Of a stretch of 52,944 nucleotides of DNA, positions 26,299-36,055 are shown piece by piece (position 1 is the first letter of the stretch; every line of letters starts with the position of its first letter). The notes beneath the pieces were generated by a model. The model had not been told where the DNA came from and did not search any database. It saw nothing but the letters and a program-made list of their open reading frames with translations. The translations under genes were made by a program, and so were the position numbers. Source of the DNA: Phycisphaerales bacterium (lineage in GTDB: Bacteria > Planctomycetota > Phycisphaerae > Phycisphaerales > UBA1924); NCBI GenBank assembly GCA_016793015.1, contig JAEUJD010000118.1, positions 1 to 52,944 of the forward strand, read 5' to 3'.

Positions 26299-27327
26299 AT
26301 GAACAAGTCCGTGGTTCGAGATTTTCTGGTCGGCCTTACCTTCATCGTCGGTGTCGGTGGCCTGTTGATCATGCTCATGCTCTTCGGCGAGTTCCGCAAG
26401 CGCCTGGAGAAGGTTTATCCGATCAAGCTTTCGATGCCATCGGGCGCGGGCGTGGGCAGCACTTCGCCGGTGTTGTTCAATGGCGTGCGCGTGGGCGCGA
26501 TCACGAACCTCGCAGTCGCGAATCCGCCGACCGACGGCATCATCGCGACGCTCAAGATTCAGCAGGGGGTACAAATCCCCAAGGATCTCGCGGTTTACGT
26601 CGAGAAGGGCTTCGTCGGAGATTCGGCGATGTCGCTTTCGTTCGCTGAGGGCGCGAATCCGAATTCGTTCATTCCGGAAGATGCGTTCTTGCCGGGGCGG
26701 GAGACGCCGCCGATCCGGGTCGTGCCGCGATCGCTGTTTGGCGACCTGCAGCGCCCGCTCGAGCGGCTTTCGAGCACGGCGGAAAAGTTCGAGAAGTTTG
26801 CCGACACCTACACCCGCGTTGGGGAGAGTTTGCAGGCGCTGCTCGAACCCCGCAAGCCGGGCGATCTGGAAGCGGGAAAGCAGCCGACGGTCGCGAGCAT
26901 CCTCGCCCGGATCGACACGCTGCTCGCGGGCATGAATAAGTGGGTCGCCGATGATTCGCTGTACAACAGCCTGAAAGAAAGCACGGACAAGATCGGCAAG
27001 CTCATGTCCGACGCGCAGGCCGCGGCAAAGAGCATCGACGATGCCGCGAAGGGTCTTGATGGCAAGGCGGAGCGAGCGGTCGCGGCAGTTGAGAATCTCG
27101 GGCGCGACGCGAAGGCGACGCTGTCTCGGCTTGATGGTGCGTTGACGGATGTTGGCGCGATCGCCGGCAAGATCAATCGGGGCGAAGGAACTGCCGGGCA
27201 GCTTGTGAACAACCCTGATCTCTATCGCTCGCTCAACAGCGCAGCGGATCGCCTCGATAAGGCGCTGACGGACTTGCAGTTGCTGCTGCAGAAGTTCAAG
27301 GCCGAAGGAATCAAGGTCGGACTTTGA
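26299..27327 (+). CDS. mlaD: MCE/MlaD-domain lipid-transport protein
   Basis: 342 residues. An N-terminal signal anchor (VVRDFLVGLTFIVGVGGLLIML), then one MCE domain (about 38-120: VYPIKLSMPSGAGVGSTSPV, GVRVGAITNLAV, VGDSAMSLSF), then a helical C-terminal region (ERLSSTAEKFEKFADTYTRV, DRLDKALTDLQLLLQKF) that probably forms the MCE tunnel barrel. It binds lipids in the periplasm and works with the upstream ATPase. Its last 17 bases overlap the 3' end of the convergent DUF2625 gene. Confidence 0.88.
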   Translation: MNKSVVRDFLVGLTFIVGVGGLLIMLMLFGEFRKRLEKVYPIKLSMPSGAGVGSTSPVLFNGVRVGAITNLAVANPPTDGIIATLKIQQGVQIPKDLAVYVEKGFVGDSAMSLSFAEGANPNSFIPEDAFLPGRETPPIRVVPRSLFGDLQRPLERLSSTAEKFEKFADTYTRVGESLQALLEPRKPGDLEAGKQPTVASILARIDTLLAGMNKWVADDSLYNSLKESTDKIGKLMSDAQAAAKSIDDAAKGLDGKAERAVAAVENLGRDAKATLSRLDGALTDVGAIAGKINRGEGTAGQLVNNPDLYRSLNSAADRLDKALTDLQLLLQKFKAEGIKVGL

Positions 27328-28030
27328 TTTCGAATTGCGTTGCACCCGAAGCGATTGCCGGGGCATAAACGTTAAAGTGCAAATCAAGCGTTTCGCTGAG
27401 GGGAACGATCGCGCGTTTGGTTTTCTCGATTGGTCGACTTTCAGCAGCCCACAACGGCGGATAAACGCAAATAGATTGATTCCCGCCGACCGATTCGGCT
27501 TCTTCTTCCCACCCCTCCCAGCGGAGTGATTCGTAGAACTCGCCGATTTTCCCGGCGAGCATCAGTTGCAGAAACGCTGAGTGGCCTTGATTGAGATTCT
27601 CCCACTTCAGTTGATCCGGACTGAAGTAGAAGACGTTTCCAGCTCCTTCGTTCCCGAATGCACCGCCGTTGATTGCGAAGAGTCCGCCGAGCACATCGAC
27701 AGCCACCGCGACCGCGGGAGGCGGCACTTCGGTGTCCGGCCAGAACCCCAATCGCTCCGTAAGGGAAACGATGTCGAGAGGAAGTTCTTGCGATCCGCAC
27801 CCGAGCAGCCGAAGCCACTTGTGGTCTAGAAATACCCCACCGGTGAGAAATGCCTGCGCGCCGAGAGCCGAACGCAGCGTCACTTGGAGTCGTTCAAGAA
27901 CTGCTGCGGACCGATTCGCATCCGTGCCGAGTTGCTGAACAGAGACCGACGCGGAGTCGAACCACGCCGCGACTTCGGGCCACGCAGGTTCATCAACTTC
28001 TGTAAGTTCCTTGAGCGTGCGCCGCTGCAC
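27311..28030 (-). CDS. DUF2625 family protein
   Basis: 239-residue protein resembling DUF2625: LKELTEVDEPAWPEVAAWF at the start, then LGAQAFLTGGVFLDHKWLRLLG, VLGGLFAINGGAFG and YFSPDQLKWENLNQGHSAFLQLML, all positions typical of that family. Function unknown; DUF2625 proteins share features with immunity/SUKH-like proteins, which is an inference. A GTG start with GGGAG six bases upstream is used. The DUF433 gene lies 26 bases upstream, so they are probably cotranscribed. Confidence 0.75.
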   Translation of the reverse strand: MQRRTLKELTEVDEPAWPEVAAWFDSASVSVQQLGTDANRSAAVLERLQVTLRSALGAQAFLTGGVFLDHKWLRLLGCGSQELPLDIVSLTERLGFWPDTEVPPPAVAVAVDVLGGLFAINGGAFGNEGAGNVFYFSPDQLKWENLNQGHSAFLQLMLAGKIGEFYESLRWEGWEEEAESVGGNQSICVYPPLWAAESRPIEKTKRAIVPLSETLDLHFNVYAPAIASGATQFEIKVRP

Positions 28031-28056
28031 CGCTTGCTCCCAGAGAGGAATCCGAA

Positions 28057-28278
28057 TTACCTTGACAGGCTTGCTGCAAAGTAAAAGCTGGCATCCAAGT
28101 CCGCCGCTTCCAAAGCAGGATAATCCGCAAGAATCTCGTCACGCGTCATGCCCGACGCAAAGCAACGCAGCACGGTGGCAACGGGCATTCGCAGGCCGCG
28201 AATACACGCCTTGCCGCCCATCTTGTCCGGCTCAAAGGTCACCCGTGATTGCCACGGAGGCCGTGGATTCGTCGCCAT
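28057..28278 (-). CDS. DUF433 antitoxin-like protein
   Basis: 73 residues of the DUF433 helix-turn-helix family (VapB-type antitoxin-like): RVTFEPDKMGGKACIRGLRMPVATVL followed by ASGMTRDEILADYPALEAADL are hallmark segments. DUF433 genes are usually followed by a PIN-like DUF5615 toxin; here the next gene is DUF2625 and no toxin frame is visible, so it is an orphan antitoxin or part of a new pair. It ends SFYFAASLSR, slightly short for the family. Confidence 0.85.
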   Translation of the reverse strand: MATNPRPPWQSRVTFEPDKMGGKACIRGLRMPVATVLRCFASGMTRDEILADYPALEAADLDASFYFAASLSR

Positions 28279-28290
28279 GCCATAATTCTA

Positions 28291-29697
<1,407 letters not shown>

Positions 29698-29713
29698 TCA
29701 ATCAGCGTGGTAT

Positions 29714-29736
29714 GGTTGTGGAGCACGTTCACAACC
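29714..29736. promoter_or_regulatory. Inverted repeat between eno and the PhoU-like gene
   Basis: Perfect 7-bp arms GGTTGTG and CACAACC separated by nine bases, directly before the start codon at 29741. It could be an operator or RNA hairpin over the ribosome-binding region; no regulator is identified. Confidence 0.3.
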
Positions 29737-29740
29737 CGTT

Positions 29741-30448
29741 ATGCCCCAAGATTTCCCCAAACGCATCGCGCAGCTCTCCACCGACCTTGAAGCCCAGGGG
29801 CGGCGCGTTCAGGCTCTGCTCGAACTCGCGCTCGACGCGTTCTTTACGCGAGACAGCGCGAAGGCCGCGAAGGTCAATAGCGACGACGACGCGATCGATG
29901 CCGCGGATGTGGCCATTGAAAAAGCGTGCGTCGCGCTCCTGAATGATGCGACCAACGAGGGCGCGAGCCTGGGCGAGAGCGACCTGCGCCGTGTGCTCAC
30001 GATCGTGAAGGTGAACAACGAGCTCGAGCGCGTGGCGGACGTGGCGGTCGATCTATCCGATCTGGTGAAGCCGATGGTGGGCGGCGCTGGCGCTGCCGGA
30101 CGCGCGTTCCCGGCGACCTTCCGGATGATGGCCAACAGCGTCATCGGAATCCTGCGTGATACCACGACCGCGTTCGCGCGAATGGATGCTCCGCTCGCCA
30201 AGGTGGTGCTTCAAAGCCAGCACTGCGTGACGGCGTTCAAGGACGCGATCATCCGCGATGGCGAGCAGCAGATCGCAAAGGGACAGATGACGATCGAGTT
30301 CGCGTTCCTGCTGCTCGAAGTCGCGAGCCAGTGCGAATTGGTCGCGGACCACTGTACAAACGTGGCCGAGCAGATCATCTACTCCAGCACCGGCGCGATC
30401 GTGCGGCACACGCCGACGCAGTGGATCGAGATTCCAAGACAGGGGTAG
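29741..30448 (+). CDS. phoU: PhoU-domain protein
   Basis: 235 residues, all helical, with two PhoU repeats: the first has DDDAIDAADVAIEKACVALL, RRVLTIVKVNNELERVADVAVDL; the second QMTIEFAFLLLEVASQCELVADHCTNVAEQIIY. PhoU proteins bind metal clusters and regulate phosphate uptake and PhoR signalling; no pst genes are nearby, so a more general role is possible. ATG at 29741 begins MPQDFPKRIAQL; the upstream frame is non-coding. Confidence 0.86.
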   Translation: MPQDFPKRIAQLSTDLEAQGRRVQALLELALDAFFTRDSAKAAKVNSDDDAIDAADVAIEKACVALLNDATNEGASLGESDLRRVLTIVKVNNELERVADVAVDLSDLVKPMVGGAGAAGRAFPATFRMMANSVIGILRDTTTAFARMDAPLAKVVLQSQHCVTAFKDAIIRDGEQQIAKGQMTIEFAFLLLEVASQCELVADHCTNVAEQIIYSSTGAIVRHTPTQWIEIPRQG

Positions 30449-30517
30449 TGATTCGCGGTGTCGCTCTCGCGAAACACATCGAATCGATCTGCAAGTCGTT
30501 CTCCGAGCTATCCAAGC

Positions 30518-30706
30518 TTGAGTGAATCTGAGAAGCAGTCTCGTCGTTCGGTGGTCGCTGCTTCGATCCTGCTCATGATCGGATTGGCTTTTGCACTTGC
30601 ATTCTCGAAATCCTGTCAGCCCGACGGGAAGCAAAAGAGTTACTACACCAATTTTCGAACCGGCCGTCCAACTCTTGTCGTTCCGCCAAAGCGTTTGAGC
30701 GATTGA
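30518..30706 (+). CDS. Possible small single-pass membrane protein
   Basis: 62-residue frame beginning at TTG 30518 (MSESEKQSRRS) with one strong hydrophobic segment (VVAASILLMIGLAFALAF), then a Lys/Arg-rich tail ending TLVVPPKRLSD. Positive residues before the helix suggest a signal anchor. No Shine-Dalgarno site is clear and no homologue is recognised, so it may be non-coding. It lies between the PhoU gene and the recA terminator. Confidence 0.35.
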   Translation: MSESEKQSRRSVVAASILLMIGLAFALAFSKSCQPDGKQKSYYTNFRTGRPTLVVPPKRLSD

Positions 30707-30721
30707 CCGCGATTCATGACT

Positions 30722-30755
30722 GCAAAATGAAAAACCGCCCGAAAGTTTCGGGCGG
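30722..30755 (-). terminator. Intrinsic terminator of recA
   Basis: Minus strand: CCGCCCGAAA-C-TTTCGGGCGG (30735-30755), then TTTTTCATTTTGC. It lies 41 bases past the recA stop. Confidence 0.88.
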
Positions 30756-30796
30756 CAGAAAACTCCTGTGCGTCATTCGACCACCGAGTTGGTGCC

Positions 30797-31948
30797 TTAT
30801 TCCTCTTCTTCCGCGTCCGCATCGGCATCACCGGCCACCGCGCCCGCGGGCCGGCCGTTCACCGGGTGCGCGCCACGGATGTCGAGCACCTTCTTGCGGA
30901 CTTCCTTGAACATCTCGGCGTTGTCCTTGAGCATCGCACGGGCCTGCTCGCGGCCCTGGCCCATGCGGACCTCGCCGTAGCTGAACCACGCGCCCGCCTT
31001 GTTGATCACCTTGCTGTCGACCGCAAGGTCGAGCAGGTCGCCCGCGAGCGAGATGCCTTCGGTGTACATGATGTCGAACTCGGCGTCGCGGAAGGGTGGC
31101 GCGACCTTGTTCTTGACGACGCGGGCCCGCGTGCGGCTGCCCACGGTCACTTCGCCTTCCTTGATCGCGCCCGTACGGCGCACATCGATGCGCACCGACG
31201 AGTAGAACTTCAGAGCGCGGCCGCCGGTCGTGGTTTCGGGGCTTCCGAACATCACACCGATCTTCTCGCGGATCTGGTTGATGAAAACCACCGTGCAGTT
31301 GCTGCGGGCGATCACGCCCGTCAATTTCCGCATTGCCTGGCTCATCAGCCTTGCCTGCAGGCCCATCGTGGCGTCGCCCATCTCGCCTTCGATTTCCGCC
31401 TTCGGGATCAAGGCGGCCACCGAGTCGACGACGATCAGATCGACCGCGTTCGAGCGAACAAGCAGCTCGCAGATTTCCAAGGCCTGCTCGCCCGAATCGG
31501 GCTGGCTGACCAGGAGATCATCGATGTTCACGCCGATGCGCCGAGCCCATGATGGATCGAGCGCGTGTTCCGCGTCGATGAATGCCGCGACGCCGCCGTC
31601 TTTTTGTGCGTGTGCCGCGATGGTCAGCGACAGAGTCGTCTTACCGGAAGATTCCGGACCGAAGACTTCGACGATGCGTCCACGCGGAATGCCCTTGCCA
31701 CCGAGCGCGATATCCAGCGAGATCGATCCCGTCGAAATGCCCGGGATGTTCATGTATGCGGTTTCGTCCATCCGCATGACAGCGCCCTTGCCGAACGCCT
31801 TCTCGATCTGTCCGAGCGCGAGGTCGAGCGCCTTGCGCTTCTGCCGGTCGTCCCCGCGACCCGTTTCGCCTCCCCGCCCGTCCCGTCCTTCACCCTTCGC
31901 TTCGCCCCGCCCATCACCCTTCAACTCTTTTGCTTCTGCCACTGCCAT
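30797..31948 (-). CDS. recA: Recombinase RecA
   Basis: 383-residue RecA: ATP-dependent strand exchange and SOS coprotease. Walker [22 protein letters not shown], the Walker B region [20 protein letters not shown]2-region [15 protein letters not shown] and KNKVAPPF are intact. It carries a Gly/Arg/Lys/Glu-rich N-terminal extension of about 30 residues before [19 protein letters not shown] and an acidic end ([10 protein letters not shown]). ATG 31948 is chosen; a TTG 12 bases upstream is an alternative. It has its own promoter and terminator. Confidence 0.97.
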   Translation of the reverse strand: MAVAEAKELKGDGRGEAKGEGRDGRGGETGRGDDRQKRKALDLALGQIEKAFGKGAVMRMDETAYMNIPGISTGSISLDIALGGKGIPRGRIVEVFGPESSGKTTLSLTIAAHAQKDGGVAAFIDAEHALDPSWARRIGVNIDDLLVSQPDSGEQALEICELLVRSNAVDLIVVDSVAALIPKAEIEGEMGDATMGLQARLMSQAMRKLTGVIARSNCTVVFINQIREKIGVMFGSPETTTGGRALKFYSSVRIDVRRTGAIKEGEVTVGSRTRARVVKNKVAPPFRDAEFDIMYTEGISLAGDLLDLAVDSKVINKAGAWFSYGEVRMGQGREQARAMLKDNAEMFKEVRKKVLDIRGAHPVNGRPAGAVAGDADADAEEEE

Positions 31949-32121
31949 TGCGAAACCCAATCTCCCGCTTCAAGCGGGTTGGCCTCTGGAGGGCCGTCCA
32001 TGCCAAACAGACGGGCAGGGACGGGTCCAAAGGTCGGTCCGACGCAGTGCTCGGCGGCGAAACGCCTTGTTTCGCAGCACGAGAGACAGGGGCGGCGTCG
32101 GACGCGAGCCTGTCTGGGCAC

Positions 32122-32150
32122 AGCGTACCAACCCCGAACAACCTTGTCAA
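32122..32150 (-). promoter_or_regulatory. recA promoter, TTGACA-17-TACGCT
   Basis: Minus strand: -35 TTGACA (complement of 32145-32150), 17-bp spacer, -10 TACGCT (complement of 32122-32127). It predicts a leader of about 165 bases before the recA start. Confidence 0.72.
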
Positions 32151-32161
32151 TGTTTGGGGTT
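32130..32161. promoter_or_regulatory. Candidate operator of recA: inverted repeat AACCCCNAACA
   Basis: AACCCCGAACA (32130-32140) and TGTTTGGGGTT (32151-32161) are inverted arms matching 10 of 11 positions with a 10-bp gap. They cover the spacer and flank the -35 of the recA promoter, the place expected for a LexA-type repressor site. It does not match the GAAC-N4-GTTC or CTG-N10-CAG boxes. Confidence 0.5.
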
Positions 32162-32243
32162 TGAGCGGAAGACGGTTTTCTGTAAGTCGTTGTCTGACAT
32201 CGAGTTCGATTGTGGAAAACCGAACGACAACGACCCACCCGCA

Positions 32244-32645
32244 TCACTTCGCGCCCGGAAACCACTCGGTGTGGATTTCGCCCTTGCGGCCGAAGTATTG
32301 CACGCACTTCCCCGTCATCTGCACGAAGTACCCGACGCAGCCTGCGGCCGTCGCCTGCTTTGAAAACTGCGGGAACTTGATCTCGCCCCTTTGCGACTGG
32401 CGAACCGCCGATTCCACCTGCGATGCGGAAAACGCATTGGCGATCGGCATGGATTCGAGATTCAACGTCACGACCAGTGAACTGCCATCGGGCGCGTAGT
32501 ACGTGGTTTCCATGCGGCTGTAGTCGGCGTGGTATCGCTCGACGCCGGCGTTGATCAATCGGCCCACGACGTCGCCGAAACCGATCTGCCCCGTCTTCGA
32601 GAGCGCTGCGCATTCCTGAATGACCGCTTCTTGTTCGCTGTTCAT
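32244..32645 (-). CDS. DUF1398 family (YbcV-like) protein
   Basis: 133 residues resembling DUF1398: an N-terminal helix pair (QECAALSKTGQIGFGDVVGRLINAGVERYHADY), then RMETTYYAPDGSSLV and a C-terminal half with QSQRGEIKFPQFSKQATAAGCVGYFVQ and RKGEIHTEWFPG. Function unknown. It starts 21 bases after the marR stop on the same strand, so it is likely the gene controlled by that regulator. Confidence 0.78.
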   Translation of the reverse strand: MNSEQEAVIQECAALSKTGQIGFGDVVGRLINAGVERYHADYSRMETTYYAPDGSSLVVTLNLESMPIANAFSASQVESAVRQSQRGEIKFPQFSKQATAAGCVGYFVQMTGKCVQYFGRKGEIHTEWFPGAK

Positions 32646-32666
32646 CTGAATTCTCCGATGTTTGGC

Positions 32667-33137
32667 TCAGTCGACCGGCGCGCCGGATAGGCTCCGGCGC
32701 GCCGAGATTTCTCGAAGGAGACGTACCAGTTCGCCCCGGCGTTCGGCGCCGAGGAATCCGAAGACTTCCGCGTCGTTGTCGTCGGCGATGGCCGCGAGTT
32801 GAGGCACGAGACGGCGGCCTGCCGTGGTCAGGCTCACGGTCTGAAACCGCCGGTCTTTTTTATCCAATCCAACCCGCACAATGCCCTTCGCAACCAACCG
32901 ATCGACCAGTTTGGAAACGGCACCGCGCGTCAGCCCGATCTGGTCCGCCAACTGGCTGGGGTTGGTGCCGTCCGAATCAAACAACGCACGCATGACAACC
33001 CATTCCGCAACCGTGACGCCCCGCGATTCGACCTTCAGGCGAAAGGCGTGAGACACGTCGTTTGACACGAGTCGAAGCCAGTAGCCGAGGTGGGAGTCGA
33101 GCGGACTGACGGAGGATGGCTTTGGGGTTGCGTGCAT
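32667..33137 (-). CDS. MarR-family transcriptional regulator
   Basis: 156-residue winged-helix repressor: LGYWLRLVSNDVSHAFRLKVES is the dimer helix; EWVVMRALFDSDGTNPSQLADQIGLTRGAVSKLVDRLVAKGIVRV is the helix-turn-helix; DKKDRRFQTVSLTTAGRRLV is the wing with the conserved DxRxxxxxLT-like pattern. It probably autoregulates through the palindrome over its own promoter and also controls the downstream DUF1398 gene. MarR proteins usually respond to small phenolic ligands or oxidants; the effector here is unknown. Confidence 0.92.
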   Translation of the reverse strand: MHATPKPSSVSPLDSHLGYWLRLVSNDVSHAFRLKVESRGVTVAEWVVMRALFDSDGTNPSQLADQIGLTRGAVSKLVDRLVAKGIVRVGLDKKDRRFQTVSLTTAGRRLVPQLAAIADDNDAEVFGFLGAERRGELVRLLREISARRSLSGAPVD

Positions 33138-33157
33138 GATGACCAGGAAGGAGGAAT

Positions 33158-33175
33158 TAGTTTACTAGGAAACTA
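33158..33175. promoter_or_regulatory. MarR operator, 18-bp near-perfect palindrome
   Basis: TAGTTTACTAGGAAACTA: the 9-bp half-sites match at 8 positions. It overlaps the -10 element of the marR promoter and lies 21 bases upstream of the marR start, a classic autorepressor position. Confidence 0.75.
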
Positions 33176-33200
33176 TACCGCCGTGTTCGGCCCGCGTCAA
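33172..33200 (-). promoter_or_regulatory. marR promoter, TTGACG-17-TATAGT
   Basis: Minus strand: -35 TTGACG (complement of 33195-33200), 17-bp spacer, -10 TATAGT (complement of 33172-33177). Both hexamers are close to sigma70 consensus. Confidence 0.72.
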
Positions 33201-33311
33201 GGAAATCCTCGCTCGAGGATGCGAGTCGGTCCCGCGACTGTTAGAGTCTGCGGCCTGTTTTCACGCAACGCGGACCCTCCCACGTTTCCGACCACGCAAG
33301 AAGAGTTCTCC

Positions 33312-34412
33312 ATGCACATTCGAATCTTTCGCGAGTCGTTCACCCGTTCCGCACTCTCCGGATTGCTTCTCGGGGCCGGCGCCGCCATTTCCGGCTGCGC
33401 CTCCGTCGGCCCGGCCTCGATCGCCAATGGCCGGTCGGTCTACAACGAGGTCATCAACAGCACCGAAGACGAGCAATTGCTGAACGTCATCGTGCGCGAA
33501 CGCTACGACCAGACCTTCGGCATGCTGACGGTCGCGAGCGTGACGGCCAGCATCAAGGTCAGCGCGAGCCTGAACGGTAACGTCGGGATCGGACCGACGG
33601 AGAACTACTCGGGCAATCTTGTGCCCCTCTCCGCCGGCGTTGCCTACGAGGAAAGCCCCACGATCTCCTACACCCCACTCAGCGGCGAGATGTTCCTGAG
33701 CCGGATGCTGACACCGATCACTCTCTCGCAGGCGCAGTTGCTTCTGGGAGCTGCCGAAGACGAGGTGACATGGATGCGCCAGCTTTATCGGCGCGTCAAC
33801 GGCATGGACAATCCGACCGATCAAGCCACGCCCGCGACCCTCGTCCGGTTTTTCGAGTTGCAGGCAAAGCTGCGCCATGCAGGGGTGATCAGCACGGGCC
33901 GCACCGCGGAGAGTACGCCGACCGAACCGAAGTACTGCGTGCGCATCCGCGGGTACAACGCCGAACAGGGAGCCGAGGTCCAGGAGGTGCTCGACCTGCT
34001 CGGCATCAAGAGCATCAAGGCGGACGGGCGCGAGATCCTTCTCCCGATGGACATCAACAACGGCGGCGCCGAGAACGCGACCATCCAGATCCAGCTCCGC
34101 TCGGCGCTCGATGTGATCCGCATCGCGTCCCGCACGATCGAAGTGCCCGAGGAAGACACCAAGTCGGGAGTGGCCCCGGCGATCACCTCCCCGTACGAGG
34201 ACGAAAACCGGCTGATGACCATCCGCACATCCAGGTCGTACCCCAGAAACGCCGTCGTCGCCGTGCCTTTCCGTGGATGGTGGTATTACGTCGACGCGAC
34301 CGACACGCGGAGCAAACGTGCTTTCAAGATTCTCCGCCTGCTGGTCGGTCTCCGCATGCAGGAGAGCGCCACCGACAGGCCCGGACCCGTCCTGACGATT
34401 CCCGCCCGTTAG
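33312..34412 (+). CDS. Hypothetical lipoprotein
   Basis: 366 residues with signal peptide and lipobox (LLLGAGAAISGC), then NGRSVYNEVINSTEDEQLLNVIVRERYDQTFGMLTVASVTASI, which I do not recognise as a named family though similar outer-membrane-associated lipoproteins exist in several Gram-negative phyla. The middle holds AGVAYEESPTISYTPLSGEMFL and LRSALDVIRIASRTIEVPEED; the end is AFKILRLLVGLRMQES. ATG at 33312 precedes the signal peptide. Single gene, divergent from marR. Confidence 0.72.
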   Translation: MHIRIFRESFTRSALSGLLLGAGAAISGCASVGPASIANGRSVYNEVINSTEDEQLLNVIVRERYDQTFGMLTVASVTASIKVSASLNGNVGIGPTENYSGNLVPLSAGVAYEESPTISYTPLSGEMFLSRMLTPITLSQAQLLLGAAEDEVTWMRQLYRRVNGMDNPTDQATPATLVRFFELQAKLRHAGVISTGRTAESTPTEPKYCVRIRGYNAEQGAEVQEVLDLLGIKSIKADGREILLPMDINNGGAENATIQIQLRSALDVIRIASRTIEVPEEDTKSGVAPAITSPYEDENRLMTIRTSRSYPRNAVVAVPFRGWWYYVDATDTRSKRAFKILRLLVGLRMQESATDRPGPVLTIPAR

Positions 34413-34463
34413 GCAAGCACGATGATCGATCAGCGGCAGGGTGCGGGACACTCGCGCTCGGGT

Positions 34464-34997
34464 TCAAGCCAGATCGCGGTAGTAGTACGTCGTGCTGCAC
34501 CGTCCGCCTTGCGGGTACAGCGCAAAGCTGGGGACATCCCCCACTCGTTTCCATCCCAACTTCTCGTACAGCCGCGCCGCATCGCCGTTCGTGACCGCGT
34601 CGAGCACCAGAAGCGTTCTGCTGCGCTCGCGTGCCGCCACTTCTGCAGCCCGCATGAGCGCGGCCCCCAGCCCCTTGCGGCGTGCTCGCCCGTGCACCAG
34701 CATCTTCACAAGGTCCGCACGGTGAGGCTGATTCTCCGGCAAGTCGAGAAACAGCTGCACGGTGCCGCAGATACCCGCCGAATCCTCGGCAACCAGAATC
34801 GCACGATCGCCCGATCGGACTCCGTTCGCGACCTTCCGCCAGAACGCAACGGCTCGCTCGGGGGTGAGCGGAAGCATGAACCCCACCGATGCCCCGCCTT
34901 CGACGCAGTCCAAAAGCACATCGGCAAGCTGCGCGATCTGGGCCTCGTCGAGCGTTTGCAGCTCCCGGATTCTCCACCCACCCGATTCTGCGGCCAT
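34464..34997 (-). CDS. GNAT family N-acetyltransferase
   Basis: 177 residues. Acetyl-CoA-binding region VKMLVHGRARRKGLGAALMRAAE matches GNAT motif A (RxxGxG as RRKGLG), followed by LLVLDAVTNGDAARLYEKLGW (motif B) and a C-terminal TTYYYRDL. It transfers an acetyl group from acetyl-CoA to an unknown amine; this subgroup includes beta-lactam/aminoglycoside-type acetylases, but no substrate can be assigned. ATG 34997 has GGAGG five bases upstream. Confidence 0.88.
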   Translation of the reverse strand: MAAESGGWRIRELQTLDEAQIAQLADVLLDCVEGGASVGFMLPLTPERAVAFWRKVANGVRSGDRAILVAEDSAGICGTVQLFLDLPENQPHRADLVKMLVHGRARRKGLGAALMRAAEVAARERSRTLLVLDAVTNGDAARLYEKLGWKRVGDVPSFALYPQGGRCSTTYYYRDLA

Positions 34998-35155
34998 CGT
35001 CGCCTCCAGGCAGACAAACAGTATGGCTCGAACCCCGCTGCGCCGGCGCTTTGCCGCTGATGCACGCGTTGATCCGTCACGGCTCGGGAATTGTCGAACG
35101 CCGGCTTCATCGTTGATCGCTACTCTGATTGGTCGCAACGAAGGGATCAAGCTCC

Positions 35156-35992
35156 ATGCGCATTCTTTATCTCGCCGTGCTTTCTCTGTGCCTCGCAGCG
35201 TGCAGCCACAACCAGCCGTCCACCGTGCCCGCCGACACCTCATCAGCAGAGATCTTCCCAATGGCAACCGAAGGCTTCGTGTTCAAAGAAATCGCCGTTC
35301 ACGACGCCGGCCCGGGCGGCAAACGGGGATACGCCGTCTACGTTCCGCCGGGCTATGACCCCGCAAAGCCAATCCCCACGATCCTCTTCCTCCACGGCAG
35401 CGGAGAATCCGGCACCGACGGGAAGAGGCAGACCGAGGTGGGCCTGGGCAGCGCGATCGAACTCAATCGTGCCGCGTGGCCCTTCATCGTGATATTCCCG
35501 CAGAAGCCAGACACCAAGAGCCAGTGGATCGATCACAAGCAGATGGTCCTCGACATCGTCTCGCAGTGCGAAGACGAGTACAACATCGATCCCGATCGGT
35601 TCTATCTGACCGGGCTCTCGCAGGGAGGCGCGGGCACGTGGGCGTTCGGCTCGCTCTATCCCGAAAAATGGGCGGCGCTCGTCCCCATCTGCGGCTACTA
35701 CCGCAACATGGGGGATCAGTTCCTGCCTCAGTCGATCGCGATCCGCGTGAAGGACCTTCCCATTTGGGCGTTCCACGGGCTGAAGGACAACGTTGTGCCC
35801 CCGGAGCAGACGACGGCGATCGTCGATGCTGTGCAGCAGCGCCAGATCGGGATGGAAAATCTCGTCCCGATCCGCATCACGCTGCTGCCGGAGGCCGATC
35901 ACAATTCGTGGGATCCGGCGTATCGGAACTACGACCTGGGGCAGTGGTTCCTGCAGTACAAGCGGCGCGGCTCGGGTTCGGCGGCAAACTAG
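35156..35992 (+). CDS. Secreted alpha/beta-hydrolase (esterase) lipoprotein
   Basis: 278 residues, exported lipoprotein (MRILYLAVLSLCLAAC). Alpha/beta-hydrolase fold of the PHB depolymerase/feruloyl-esterase-like type: YVPPGYDPAKPIPTILFLHGSGESG gives the oxyanion loop, nucleophile Ser in GLSQGGAGTW, Asp in GLKDNVVP, His in EADHNSW. Likely hydrolyses ester bonds of extracellular polymers in the periplasm or at the cell surface. ATG 35156 has AGGGA nine bases upstream. Single plus-strand gene between two minus-strand genes. Confidence 0.85.
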   Translation: MRILYLAVLSLCLAACSHNQPSTVPADTSSAEIFPMATEGFVFKEIAVHDAGPGGKRGYAVYVPPGYDPAKPIPTILFLHGSGESGTDGKRQTEVGLGSAIELNRAAWPFIVIFPQKPDTKSQWIDHKQMVLDIVSQCEDEYNIDPDRFYLTGLSQGGAGTWAFGSLYPEKWAALVPICGYYRNMGDQFLPQSIAIRVKDLPIWAFHGLKDNVVPPEQTTAIVDAVQQRQIGMENLVPIRITLLPEADHNSWDPAYRNYDLGQWFLQYKRRGSGSAAN

Positions 35993-36055
35993 GGCCAGCG
36001 GGCCGACCCGCAGAACACAACTCGCATAGCGCTCATTGCTCGCAGCGACAGGCCG

